A stretch of 64,000 nucleotides of DNA. Source: an uncultured Rhizobium sp. (GTDB lineage: Bacteria > Pseudomonadota > Alphaproteobacteria > Rhizobiales > Rhizobiaceae). The notes under the pieces were generated by a model. It was given only the letters and a program-made list of their open reading frames with translations, ran no database searches and was not told the origin of the DNA. The stretch lies in contig CAMFIE010000019.1 in the NCBI GenBank assembly GCA_945952315.1, forward strand, positions 1 through 64,000. The letters run 5' to 3'. This document shows positions 15,245-23,887 of this stretch, one piece after another. Both the position numbers and the translations under genes were made by a program. How positions within the stretch are numbered: the first letter of the stretch is position 1; every line of letters begins with the position of its first letter.

Positions 15245-16141
15245 ATGGATCTCTCCTCGCTGGAAATTTTCGAGGCGGTTGCCGATACGGGCAGCGTCAC
15301 GCGCGCGGCGCGGCAGCTTGGCCGCGCCCCCTCCAATATCACCACACGGGTACAGCAGCTGGAAGCCGATCTGGGGGTCGCCCTTTATGCCCGCAGTGGC
15401 AGACGCATGGAATTGACGGCGGAGGGCAAGACCTTCCGCACCTATGCCTCCCGCATGCGGACTTTGGCGCGACAGGCGCGCGAGGCGGTCAATCCGGCAA
15501 AACCGGACGGCCCTCTGCGCCTCGGATCGATGGAAAGCACGGCGGCAAGCCGCCTGCCGCATGCGCTTTCCGCCTTCAAGGACATTTGCCGTTCGGTCAG
15601 CGTGACGCTGACACTCGGCGCCAGTGCGGACCTGGTCGATCAGGTGCGCCGTGGCATGCTCGATTGCGCGCTGGTCGCGGTGCCGCCGAGAGCATTCGAG
15701 CACATCGCCCTTCCTTCGCTGGAGGGTCTTGATCCGGTTCCGGTGTTTCTCGAAAGGCTGTTGCTGCTGCATCCGGCGGAGGATGGTGAAAAGGACACGG
15801 CTCCGGCTGAGCTGGCGGTCATGGAGCCTGGCTGCACCTACCGCCGCATCGCCGAGGCCTGGTTGCAGGGCCGGACGGGCACCAGAATGGTCGAGGTCTC
15901 GTCCTACCATACTATGCTCGCCCGCATCGTGGCCGGGCAGGCGGCAGGCATCATGCCGGAATCGGTGTTCCGGATGCTGCAATGGCCCCGCCTGCCGAAG
16001 CAGACGGTGATTGCCGATGTGGAAACCGTCCTGATTTCGGCTGAAACCGACCGCCCGAGGGCTTCGATGCAGCGCTTCAAATCCCTGCTGCAGGAAATCG
16101 GCATTTCAGAAAAGGTGCGCATCCCCTCCCGCTATTTCTGA
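15245..16141 (+). CDS. LysR family transcriptional regulator
   Basis: The product is 298 residues from the ATG at 15245 (AGGGA ribosome binding site); an upstream ATG at 15179 would add 22 residues across the palindrome. The winged helix-turn-helix reads LEIFEAVADTGSVTRAARQLGRAPSNITTRVQQLE. The effector domain starts near GPLRLGSMESTAASRLP. The ligand is unknown. It lies between the divergent ygfA and the co-oriented HPP-CBS gene, which begins 49 bases after its stop and is a possible target. The C-terminal effector region resembles regulators of the ArgP/PtxR-like breadth, but no closer assignment is safe. Confidence 0.9.
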   Translation: MDLSSLEIFEAVADTGSVTRAARQLGRAPSNITTRVQQLEADLGVALYARSGRRMELTAEGKTFRTYASRMRTLARQAREAVNPAKPDGPLRLGSMESTAASRLPHALSAFKDICRSVSVTLTLGASADLVDQVRRGMLDCALVAVPPRAFEHIALPSLEGLDPVPVFLERLLLLHPAEDGEKDTAPAELAVMEPGCTYRRIAEAWLQGRTGTRMVEVSSYHTMLARIVAGQAAGIMPESVFRMLQWPRLPKQTVIADVETVLISAETDRPRASMQRFKSLLQEIGISEKVRIPSRYF

Positions 16142-16190
16142 CACGGCCTCTTCCCTCTCCCTACCTCCCCTCTCCTTCCGGACGCATCTC

Positions 16191-17276
16191 ATGAAAATCT
16201 TCTATCCGATCCTTGCCGGGGCCAATCTGCCGGACCGGCTGATTGCCAGCCTTGGAGCCTTGTTCGGCATTTCCATAGCCGCGCTGATCTGCGGTTATAT
16301 CGTGCATGGCGATTTTTCCTCCGCGCTGCTGGTGGCCCCGATGGGCGCCTCCGCCGTGCTGCTGTTCGCCGTGCCTGCAAGTCCGCTGGCGCAGCCCTGG
16401 CCGATCATCGGCGGCAATACATTGTCAGCGGTCATCGGCCTTGCGGTCGGCCATCTGGTGCCCAATCCGGTGCTGGCGGTCGGCATTGCGGTCGGGCTCA
16501 GCATCGTCACCATGTCGCTCACCCGCAGCCTGCATCCGCCGGGGGGCGCCATGGCGCTGGGTTCGGCCCTTGGCGGCAAGGCGGTTGCAGACTGGGGCCT
16601 GCTGTTTCCGCTGTTTCCGGTCGCGCTCAATGCGCTGCTTCTGGTCGCGGTCGGCATTGCCTGGCACAGGCTTGGCAAACGCAACTATCCGCACAGGGCC
16701 GTGCAGCCCGCGCCCAATCCGCATCTGACGGCCGATCCGCCACCTGCCGCGCGGCTGGGTTTCACGGCCGACGATATCGACAGCGTGCTTTCCTCCATGC
16801 ATGAAACCTTCGACATCGACCGGGACGATCTGGAAACCCTGCTCGGCCGGATCGAACAGCGGGCCTTGCAGCGCGCACACCCCACGCTTTCCTGTGGCGA
16901 GATCATGTCGCGTGATGTGATTTCGGCGGATGCGGCCATGCCGGTTTCCGAAGCCATCGCATTGATGGCTGCGCATCGGCTGCATCACATCCCCGTAACG
17001 TCCGACGGCAGACTGATCGGCGTGGCCGATCTTGCCGAACTGAAGGAGGGGGAAACACTGGCGGCGCATCTGGCAAAACCGGAAACCGGGCGTGCCGACG
17101 ATCCGGCCTTCCGGCATTTGCCAGCACTTCTGGAAGGCAGTCACAGTGTCATGATCGTGGATGAGGGCGGCGCAATGCTTGGCATTCTCACCCAGACAGA
17201 CATGCTGGCGGCCCTTTCCCGCCTCGTGCCGATTGCCGCACCGGCAGCCGCCACCCGCCCACCAGTCGCCGCATAG
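16191..17276 (+). CDS. HPP family membrane protein with CBS domain pair
   Basis: The product is 361 residues. The first 165 residues form the HPP integral membrane domain with about five spans: IAALICGYIVHGDFSS, then LLVAPMGASAVLLFAVPASPLAQPW, SLHPPGGAMALGSALGG and LLVAVGIAWHR. HPP proteins have been linked to nitrite transport in plastids and cyanobacteria. Residues about 235-350 hold two CBS motifs (IMSRDVISADAAMPVSEAIALM and SVMIVDEGGAMLGILTQTDML), which often bind adenine nucleotides. The two domains suggest a nucleotide-gated membrane transporter. The substrate is unknown. Confidence 0.88.
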   Translation: MKIFYPILAGANLPDRLIASLGALFGISIAALICGYIVHGDFSSALLVAPMGASAVLLFAVPASPLAQPWPIIGGNTLSAVIGLAVGHLVPNPVLAVGIAVGLSIVTMSLTRSLHPPGGAMALGSALGGKAVADWGLLFPLFPVALNALLLVAVGIAWHRLGKRNYPHRAVQPAPNPHLTADPPPAARLGFTADDIDSVLSSMHETFDIDRDDLETLLGRIEQRALQRAHPTLSCGEIMSRDVISADAAMPVSEAIALMAAHRLHHIPVTSDGRLIGVADLAELKEGETLAAHLAKPETGRADDPAFRHLPALLEGSHSVMIVDEGGAMLGILTQTDMLAALSRLVPIAAPAAATRPPVAA

Positions 17277-17348
17277 CCGCTACGGCCATTGCTTAAATAC
17301 GGCAACCGTCATATGTTGGGACCGCATTCAACAAGGACGGCTGACGCC

Positions 17349-18557
17349 ATGCATGCAAAGCCCGAAACCGCAGCGACCACCGATTGGGACCGGCGCGGAC
17401 TACCAGCCTGGACCTACCGGAACCGGGCCTTTTTCGATCTCGAAATGGCCGAACTGATGCTCAATCACTGGCAACTGGTCGGCCATGTCAGCGATATTGC
17501 TGACGCAGGCGATTATCTGACATTCGACATGGGCAACGAGCGGGCACTGGTGCTGCGTGGCAAGGATGGTGAGGTTCGAGCCTTCTCCAACATGTGTCGC
17601 CACCGCGGCTCGCGGGTGGTAACGGAAGACAGCGGCCATTGTCGGCACGCGCTGGTCTGCCCTTTTCACGGCTGGGTCTACAATTTTGACGGCACGCTGC
17701 GAAATGCCGCCCAGCCGACCAGCTTTCCGCCGCTCGACAAGGTGGAATTCGGCCTTTCGCCGCTGGAATGCGAGATCTGGAACGGTCTGGTCTTCATCCG
17801 CTTTCGCCCCGGCCCGCAGCCTTCCCTCGCCGATGTCATGGCACCTTTTGCCGCCGAAATCGGCCTTTATGCGGGCGAGGATCTGGTCTGCAGCACGGGC
17901 AGCTGGAGCAATCTTTCGCCGGTGAACTGGAAATCCGTGCGCGACGTGGACAATGAAGGCTATCATGTCGCGATGGCGCATCCCGCGCTTCAGGACCTCT
18001 ACGGCTCCAACTACCACGACGAGCCGATGAACAGAGGCATCAGCCGCTCGGTCGGCATATACAATGCCCATGGCGGCCGGCGCTGGAGCGTGCGCCATTA
18101 TCTCAGGCTGCAGCAGGAAAAACCCCATCTGCCCGATACCCTTCGGAAGGCCTGGCTCTACTGGGGGCTTTTTCCGAACACGGTGATTGCCGCAACGCCG
18201 GAAAGCTTCCAGTTCTATCAGGATATTCCGGTTTCGCCCGGCAAGACACTGGTCCGAAGCCGGGTCTACCATCGCCGGGTCGAGGACCGGCAGACGCGCC
18301 TGAGCCGGTACCTTGCCTATCGCATCGACCGAGACACAGCAGCCGAGGATGTGCAGCTCACCATCTGGTCGGATGAATCGATGAAATCGAGCGCCTTCAA
18401 GGGCTTTTTCCTCTCCGATCTCGAAAAAGGGGTCCGTGCCCATCACGATCATATCCGCGCCCGGCTGCCGGTGGCGACGCTGGAGGCGGAACCGGCAGCG
18501 GCCGATCTTGCTTCCTTGAATGCCGCCATGCTTGGAAAAGGCGGACCGGGTGCCTGA
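17349..18557 (+). CDS. Rieske non-haem iron aromatic-ring-hydroxylating-type oxygenase, alpha subunit
   Basis: The product is 402 residues from the ATG at 17349. The Rieske [2Fe-2S] ligands are C83-x-H85 and C104-x2-H107 (MCRHRGS and CPFHGW). The mononuclear iron site is in DNEGYHVAMAHP with H206 and H211. The sequence resembles the GbcA-like subgroup, which often removes N-methyl groups from betaines (glycine betaine, stachydrine, hydroxyproline betaine). No reductase gene lies next to it, so electrons must come from elsewhere. It is followed by a tiny overlapping gene and a Pot-type transporter, which supports import and oxidation of an N-methylated compound. The substrate is inferred only. 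Confidence 0.88.
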   Translation: MHAKPETAATTDWDRRGLPAWTYRNRAFFDLEMAELMLNHWQLVGHVSDIADAGDYLTFDMGNERALVLRGKDGEVRAFSNMCRHRGSRVVTEDSGHCRHALVCPFHGWVYNFDGTLRNAAQPTSFPPLDKVEFGLSPLECEIWNGLVFIRFRPGPQPSLADVMAPFAAEIGLYAGEDLVCSTGSWSNLSPVNWKSVRDVDNEGYHVAMAHPALQDLYGSNYHDEPMNRGISRSVGIYNAHGGRRWSVRHYLRLQQEKPHLPDTLRKAWLYWGLFPNTVIAATPESFQFYQDIPVSPGKTLVRSRVYHRRVEDRQTRLSRYLAYRIDRDTAAEDVQLTIWSDESMKSSAFKGFFLSDLEKGVRAHHDHIRARLPVATLEAEPAAADLASLNAAMLGKGGPGA

Positions 18558-18793
18558 TGGATGATCTTGCCGAAGACTGGGAAACAATCCGCCTGCCCGC
18601 GGGCCTCGTCTGGTCTGGCCGGGCACGCTATGCCGCCGCCTCCTCCTTCTACAGCCGTGGCATGCTCGATGCGGAGGTGCTGGAGATTTACCGCATTCTC
18701 TCGCGGCTGGATGGTGAAGACCCGGGGCTGCGGCTTTCGGCGTCTGAAAGCGGACGGAAATGGCTCGAAACCATGGCCCGGCATGCCCGTTGA
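18557..18793 (+). CDS. Small conserved-looking protein coupled to the Rieske oxygenase
   Basis: The product is 78 residues. Its ATG shares a base with the stop of the oxygenase gene (TGATG), so translation is coupled. It has no signal peptide or metal motif; the sequence contains YAAASSFYSRGMLDAEVLEIYRILSRLDGEDPG, which looks helical. I do not recognise the family. The position suggests an accessory factor for the oxygenase or the transporter. About 100 bases separate it from the binding-protein gene downstream. Confidence 0.65.
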   Translation: MDDLAEDWETIRLPAGLVWSGRARYAAASSFYSRGMLDAEVLEIYRILSRLDGEDPGLRLSASESGRKWLETMARHAR

Positions 18794-18897
18794 ACTTTAT
18801 TGCAAGGACCGGATTTTAGACCTCGACTTTAATACAGAATTTGCGAATATAGGGGTGACAACCGGCCCATTTTGCCGGCAGAGGGAGAATGCCTGCC

Positions 18898-20007
18898 ATG
18901 GGAAATTTGACGCGCCGCAGCACGCTTGGCCTTCTCGGTTTCACCGCCCTCGCCGCACCATTCGTGAAGCGCGCCCGCGCTGAAGGCGGCGAGCTCAATA
19001 TCTACAACTGGGCAGACTATATCGGCGAAACAACGCTCGAGGACTTCCAGTCGGCCACCGGCATTTCCGTCACCTACGATACCTATTCCTCATCCGAGGA
19101 AATGGAGGCCAAGGTGCTTGCCGGCAATACTGGCTATGATCTGATGGATGTCGCGGGCCTCAGCCTGCCGCGTTTTCTGAAGGCCGGGCTTTTCCTGAAG
19201 CTCGATCGATCGAAGCTGCCTGGCTGGAAGAACCTGGATCCGGATGTGCTGCGCATCATGGCCGGATGGGACCCGGACAATGCCTATAGCGTTCCCTATA
19301 TGTGGGGCTCCGTCGGCTTTGCCTATAATCTCGACATGGTGAAGGAGCGCATTCCCGATGCCGATCTTGCCTCGCTCGACCTGCTGCTGAAGCCGGAAAA
19401 TGCCTCGAAGCTCGCCGATTGCGGCATTTCGCTGCTCGACAGCCCGACGGATGTCTTCCTTTTCATCCTCAAATACATGGGCCGCGACCCGGACAAGGCG
19501 ACGGCGGCGGATTATCAGGCGGCAGCCGACGCGATGAAACCGATCCGCCAGTATATCCGCACCTTCGACAACAACAATTTCGTCAATGCCCTGCCGAACC
19601 GGGAGCTCTGCATGGCCAATAGCTGGTCCGGCGATTATTCGACCGCACGGGCAAGGGCCGAAGAAGCGGGCATTACCGATCTGCACCTCGCCTATTTCGT
19701 GCCGAAGACAGGCGCGCCCGCCTGGGTGGATGCCATGTGCATTCCGAGTGATGCGAAGAATGTGGAAAATGCCCACACCTTCCTCGACTATCTGCTGCAG
19801 CCGGAAGTGATCGCCAAATGCAGCAATGTGACCAATTATGCCAATGGCAATCTTGCCTCCAGGCCATTCATCGATCCGAAAATCCTCGCCAATCCGGCGG
19901 TCTATCCCGATGACGCGACGAAGAAGCTGCTCTGGGCCCCTTCCCCGCTGACAGACGAACAATCGCAGGCAATCACCCGCATCTGGACCGAAATGAAGGC
20001 CGGTTGA
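18898..20007 (+). CDS. Spermidine/putrescine-type ABC transporter substrate-binding protein
   Basis: The product is 369 residues from the ATG at 18898 (nine bases earlier is an alternative ATG). The leader TRRSTLGLLGFTALAAPFVKRARA has paired arginines and a hydrophobic stretch, in keeping with Tat export. The mature protein has the PotD/PotF fold: GELNIYNWADYIGETTLEDF, then YDTYSSSEEMEAKVLAGNTGYDL and PYMWGSVGFAYN. Family members bind polyamines, but several bind betaines or amino acid derivatives. It begins the four-gene transporter operon. Given the Rieske gene upstream, polyamine is not the only likely ligand. Confidence 0.88.
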   Translation: MGNLTRRSTLGLLGFTALAAPFVKRARAEGGELNIYNWADYIGETTLEDFQSATGISVTYDTYSSSEEMEAKVLAGNTGYDLMDVAGLSLPRFLKAGLFLKLDRSKLPGWKNLDPDVLRIMAGWDPDNAYSVPYMWGSVGFAYNLDMVKERIPDADLASLDLLLKPENASKLADCGISLLDSPTDVFLFILKYMGRDPDKATAADYQAAADAMKPIRQYIRTFDNNNFVNALPNRELCMANSWSGDYSTARARAEEAGITDLHLAYFVPKTGAPAWVDAMCIPSDAKNVENAHTFLDYLLQPEVIAKCSNVTNYANGNLASRPFIDPKILANPAVYPDDATKKLLWAPSPLTDEQSQAITRIWTEMKAG

Positions 20008-20033
20008 TCCGACACAGGGGATACAGCAGCAAA

Positions 20034-21158
20034 ATGATGGAAGAGCGGGCAAGGCAGGCTGAGGACGGGGCGGGCTTCATCCGCATCGAGAATGTCTCGA
20101 AAAGCTTCGGCTCGTTCAAGGCGGTGGATGAGGTCTCGCTTTCCATCAGCAAGGGCGAGCTCTTCGCCCTGCTTGGCGGCTCCGGCTGCGGCAAGACCAC
20201 GCTTTTGCGCATGCTGGCCGGTTTCGAGACACCGGATGCGGGCCGCATCTTCATCGACGGTCAGGATATGGCGGGTGTTGCCCCCTATGACCGGCCGGTC
20301 AACATGATGTTCCAGTCCTATGCCCTGTTTCCGCATATGACGGTGGAAGGCAATATCGGCTATGGCCTGAAATACGAGGCGATGAGCGACGCTGAGCGTA
20401 AGGATCGCGTGCGGGAGATGCTGGAGCTGGTGCAGCTCACCCCGCTTGCCGGGCGAAAGCCGCACCAGATTTCCGGCGGCCAGCGCCAGCGGGTGGCCCT
20501 CGCCCGGGCGCTTGCCAGGCAGCCGAAGCTTCTGCTTCTCGACGAGCCGCTCGGCGCGCTCGACAAGAAACTGCGCGAGCACACCCAGTTCGAGCTGATG
20601 AACATCCAGTACAAGACCGGCGTTACCTTCGTCGTCGTTACCCACGACCAGGAAGAGGCAATGACGCTGGCAAACCGGATTGCGGTGATGGACAAGGGCG
20701 TGGTCCGCCAGATCGGTTCGCCAACCGAGATTTACGAAAACCCGAAAAGCCGGTTCGTTGCCGATTTCATCGGCTCGATCAATCGTTTTGCGGCCGCGAT
20801 CGTTTATGTGAAGGACGGGATCGCGGTGCTTGATTGCGCCGAGCTCGGCCAGCCGCTTCAGGCCCGGGCGGAAGACGGTTTCGAGCCGGGCATGCGGGTG
20901 ACCGCTGCGGTGCGGCCGGAAAAGATCACAATCAGCCGCGAAAGACCCGAAGCAGGCAATGTGCTCTCTGCCGTCGTGCATGATCTCGGCTATTTCGGCA
21001 AGGATTCGCTCTACCGGCTGCAATTGCCGACCGGCAAGATGATTTCCGCCAGCGTGGTGAACACGCGCCGCGCCGGTGAAAACGAGCGGATTGCGCAATG
21101 GGATGATGCGGTATTTCTGGCCTTTGATCCCGCCTCCGTCATCCTGCTCAGGGATTAG
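20034..21158 (+). CDS. Spermidine/putrescine-type ABC transporter ATP-binding protein (PotA/PotG-like)
   Basis: The product is 374 residues from the ATG at 20034. It contains Walker A GGSGCGKTTL, the Q-loop MMFQSYALFPHMTV, the signature ISGGQRQRVALARAL and Walker B LLLLDEPLGALD. The switch histidine lies in VVVTHDQEEAM. The C-terminal TOBE regulatory domain follows from about residue 280 (VRPEKITIS). It energises the importer whose binding protein precedes it by 26 bases and whose permeases follow directly. Confidence 0.93.
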   Translation: MMEERARQAEDGAGFIRIENVSKSFGSFKAVDEVSLSISKGELFALLGGSGCGKTTLLRMLAGFETPDAGRIFIDGQDMAGVAPYDRPVNMMFQSYALFPHMTVEGNIGYGLKYEAMSDAERKDRVREMLELVQLTPLAGRKPHQISGGQRQRVALARALARQPKLLLLDEPLGALDKKLREHTQFELMNIQYKTGVTFVVVTHDQEEAMTLANRIAVMDKGVVRQIGSPTEIYENPKSRFVADFIGSINRFAAAIVYVKDGIAVLDCAELGQPLQARAEDGFEPGMRVTAAVRPEKITISRERPEAGNVLSAVVHDLGYFGKDSLYRLQLPTGKMISASVVNTRRAGENERIAQWDDAVFLAFDPASVILLRD

Positions 21159-21161
21159 CCG

Positions 21162-22103
21162 ATGATGGAGCGCGCCCTGCCACCCTCCCGCTTCGGTCAA
21201 TGGTTCAACACAAGCGGCTGGCGCACGATCATCATCGCGGCACCCTATCTGTGGCTTACCGCCTTCTTCTTCCTGCCGTTCCTGATCGTGCTGGCCATCA
21301 GCCTTGCCTCGAATGCGGGCACCTCGCCGCCCTTCCAATTCGCCGCCGAGGCACCCTATGTCCATGCCGACAATTTCCGGCGCCTGATCTCCGACGATCT
21401 GTTTTTCCGCGCTTATATCGCCTCCATCCTCAATGCGGGACTGACGACCGCGCTCTGCCTGCTGATCGGCTATCCGATGGCGTTGGCACTCACCCGCTTC
21501 AGCCGCTCTGTCCGCAATATTTTGCTGATGCTGGTGATCCTTCCGTTCTGGACCTCGTTTCTGTTGCGCATCTATGCCTGGATCGGGCTGATGGGTGCGA
21601 ACAGCTGGTTCAACAAGGGCCTGACGGCGCTCTACAATCTGATCACGCCGGATGCCTATGCGCTACGCTTCATCCCGATGATGAATACCAGCTTCGCGGT
21701 GGTGCTGGTGATGGTCTATTGCTACCTGCCCTTCATGATCCTGCCGCTCTATGCCAATCTGGAAAAGCTCGACATGACGCTGAACGAGGCGGCGATGGAT
21801 CTCGGTTCGCGCCCGTTTCAGGTGTTCAAGGATGTGACCCTGCCGCTCTCCGTGCCCGGCATCATCGCGGGCGGCCTGCTGGTCTTCATTCCGGCCTCCG
21901 GCGAGCTGGTGATCCCGAGCCTTGTCGGCAATTCCTCGACACCGCTGATCGGCCGGGTGATCAGCGACCAGTTTTCCTACGCGCGCGACTGGCCGATGGC
22001 AGCAGCCGTGGCGATTGCGCTGCTGGTGCTGCTGGTCGGGCCGATGATGGCCTATACCCATTTTGAAAGCCGGGCACAGCGCAGGCCGGGAGACGATGCA
22101 TGA
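21162..22103 (+). CDS. ABC transporter permease, PotB/PotH type
   Basis: The product is 313 residues with six predicted membrane spans, the first at LWLTAFFFLPFLIVLAISLA. The EAA loop that docks the ATPase reads NEAAMDLGSRPFQVFKDVTLPLSVPGIIAGG. It starts three bases after the ATPase gene and overlaps the next permease by four bases (ATGA). Together with that partner it forms the membrane channel. Confidence 0.92.
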   Translation: MMERALPPSRFGQWFNTSGWRTIIIAAPYLWLTAFFFLPFLIVLAISLASNAGTSPPFQFAAEAPYVHADNFRRLISDDLFFRAYIASILNAGLTTALCLLIGYPMALALTRFSRSVRNILLMLVILPFWTSFLLRIYAWIGLMGANSWFNKGLTALYNLITPDAYALRFIPMMNTSFAVVLVMVYCYLPFMILPLYANLEKLDMTLNEAAMDLGSRPFQVFKDVTLPLSVPGIIAGGLLVFIPASGELVIPSLVGNSSTPLIGRVISDQFSYARDWPMAAAVAIALLVLLVGPMMAYTHFESRAQRRPGDDA

Positions 22104-22939
22104 ACCGTCGACCGGTCTTCCTCCTCACCGTTCTCGCCTTCGGCTTTGCCTTCTTCTATGTGCCGATCCTGTCGATGATCATCTATTCCTTCAACCGTTC
22201 GCGGCTTGCGACCGTCTGGGGCGGCTTTTCGCTGGACTGGTATGGCAAGCTGTTTCACAACCGGCAGATCATTGATGCCGCGTTGCTTTCGCTGGAAATC
22301 GCGCTGGTTTCGGCAACGCTTGCGACCATCCTCGGCACGATGGCAGGGATAGCGCTTGCCCGCTTCCGGCATTTCCGGGGCCGCACGCTGTTTTCCGGCT
22401 TCATCACCGCCCCGCTGATCATGCCGGAGGTCATTACCGGCATTTCGATGCTGATGCTGTTCATCCTGATGGCCAACTGGATCGGCTGGCCGGAAAAGCG
22501 CGGCTTCATGACAGTGACGATTGCCCATATCACCTTCTCGATGACCTATGTGGCGACCATCGTGCAGGCGCGGCTGAGCTCGACCGATCATTCCGTGGAA
22601 GAGGCGGCAATGGATCTCGGCGCCAAGCCCTGGCAGGTGCTGCGCGACGTGACCCTGCCGATCATCGCGCCCGCCATCGGCTCCGGATGGCTGCTGGCGC
22701 TCACCATCTCGCTGGATGATGTGGTGATTTCGAGCTTCACCACCGGCCCCGGCTCCACCACGCTGCCGATCCTCATCTGGTCGAAGGTGAAACTGGGGGT
22801 CACGCCGGATATCAATGCGCTCGCCTCGCTGATCATCCTGATTGTCACGGTTGCCGTCATCGCCGCCGGCGTGATCATGGCAAGGGCCGACAGGAAGCGC
22901 GAGGCGGATATCCAGCGCGCCATCAAGGACAATGGCTGA
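22100..22939 (+). CDS. ABC transporter permease, PotC/PotI type
   Basis: The product is 279 residues with about six spans, beginning at LLTVLAFGFAFFYVPILSMIIYSFN, typical of PotC. The EAA loop is EEAAMDLGAKPWQVLRDVTLPIIAPAIGSG. Its start overlaps the stop of the preceding permease. It ends the transporter operon; a GntR regulator follows on the same strand after 74 bases. Confidence 0.92.
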   Translation: MNRRPVFLLTVLAFGFAFFYVPILSMIIYSFNRSRLATVWGGFSLDWYGKLFHNRQIIDAALLSLEIALVSATLATILGTMAGIALARFRHFRGRTLFSGFITAPLIMPEVITGISMLMLFILMANWIGWPEKRGFMTVTIAHITFSMTYVATIVQARLSSTDHSVEEAAMDLGAKPWQVLRDVTLPIIAPAIGSGWLLALTISLDDVVISSFTTGPGSTTLPILIWSKVKLGVTPDINALASLIILIVTVAVIAAGVIMARADRKREADIQRAIKDNG

Positions 22940-23013
22940 CTGTCAACCCTCGCTCATCCCGCTTGCGGTTGAAATGCGGTGATCGCGCGTGTATCGCTGC
23001 AAGGAAAGCCGGG

Positions 23014-23724
23014 ATGATCGCCATGACCAAGAATGCCACCACGCCAAAGGAACGCAAGCGCGGCTCGGGCGTGAAATTCGTCTATGACATTCTGCGCGAC
23101 GAAATCCTTGATCTGGCGCTGCCGCCGGGCAGCCTGATCGACGAAAACCAGTTGGCCGAGCGCTTTTCCATGTCGCGCACGCCGATCCGCGAGGCGCTCG
23201 TGCGGCTGCTGGGCGACGGTCTGGTGACCACGCTGCCCAATCGCTCCACCATCGTGTCGAATATCGATTTCCTCAACCTGCATACTTTCTTCGATGCGCT
23301 GCGGCTGATGTATCGCGTGACCACGCGCCTTGCCGCCGAGCATCACCGCGCCGATGATCTCGGCCGCATCAAGGCCCGGCAGGCAGAATTTGCCGCCGCC
23401 GTGAAGGCCGAGGATGCGCTGGCGATGATTTCCACCAACCGCGAGTTTCACGCCGAAATCGCCGAGGCCGGGCGCAATCCCTATTATATCGGGCTGTTCC
23501 TGAAGCTGCTCGACGAGGGTCGGCGCATCATGCGCTATTACTATTCCTCCTATGCCGACCGCCTGCCGCCGCAATATGTGGACGAGCATGATGCAATCAT
23601 CGCCGCCATCGAGGCCCGCGATGTGGAGCGGGCGGATGCGCTGGCAAGCGCCCATGCCGACCAGATCGTGCGGCAGATCCAGCAGATGATCGCGGGCGGC
23701 AGCAGCAAGACCATCAGCCTCTGA
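23014..23724 (+). CDS. GntR family regulator, FadR/FCD subfamily
   Basis: The product is 236 residues from the ATG at 23014. The winged helix is VYDILRDEILDLALPPGSLIDENQLAERF, with RTPIREALVRLLGDGLV as the recognition part. The all-helical FCD effector domain follows, with H- and D-rich ligand positions (NREFHAEIAE and EHDAIIAAIEARD). FCD regulators sense organic acids and often control adjacent catabolic genes. A perfect palindrome at 23801-23817, before the DapA-like gene, is its best candidate operator. A role as regulator of the uptake and oxidation cluster is inferred. Confidence 0.9.
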   Translation: MIAMTKNATTPKERKRGSGVKFVYDILRDEILDLALPPGSLIDENQLAERFSMSRTPIREALVRLLGDGLVTTLPNRSTIVSNIDFLNLHTFFDALRLMYRVTTRLAAEHHRADDLGRIKARQAEFAAAVKAEDALAMISTNREFHAEIAEAGRNPYYIGLFLKLLDEGRRIMRYYYSSYADRLPPQYVDEHDAIIAAIEARDVERADALASAHADQIVRQIQQMIAGGSSKTISL

Positions 23725-23800
23725 CCTCTACCGGTTGACAGCCTTCCGGAAAATTCCGGCAAGACGACAGCCTTTTCTCGCATTTTTCAGTCGACAAGAT

Positions 23801-23817
23801 AAATACATCATGTATTT
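23801..23817. promoter_or_regulatory. Candidate GntR operator palindrome
   Basis: AAATACAT-C-ATGTATTT is a perfect 8+1+8 inverted repeat between the GntR gene and the DapA-like gene, 71 bases before the latter. AT-rich palindromes of this size are typical FadR-type sites. Confidence 0.6.
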
Positions 23818-23887
23818 TACGTTCAGAAGCGCCGGACGATCTCCGGCGCGACAGCATTCCGACCCTTCGCTTTTCGAGGAGAGAGCC

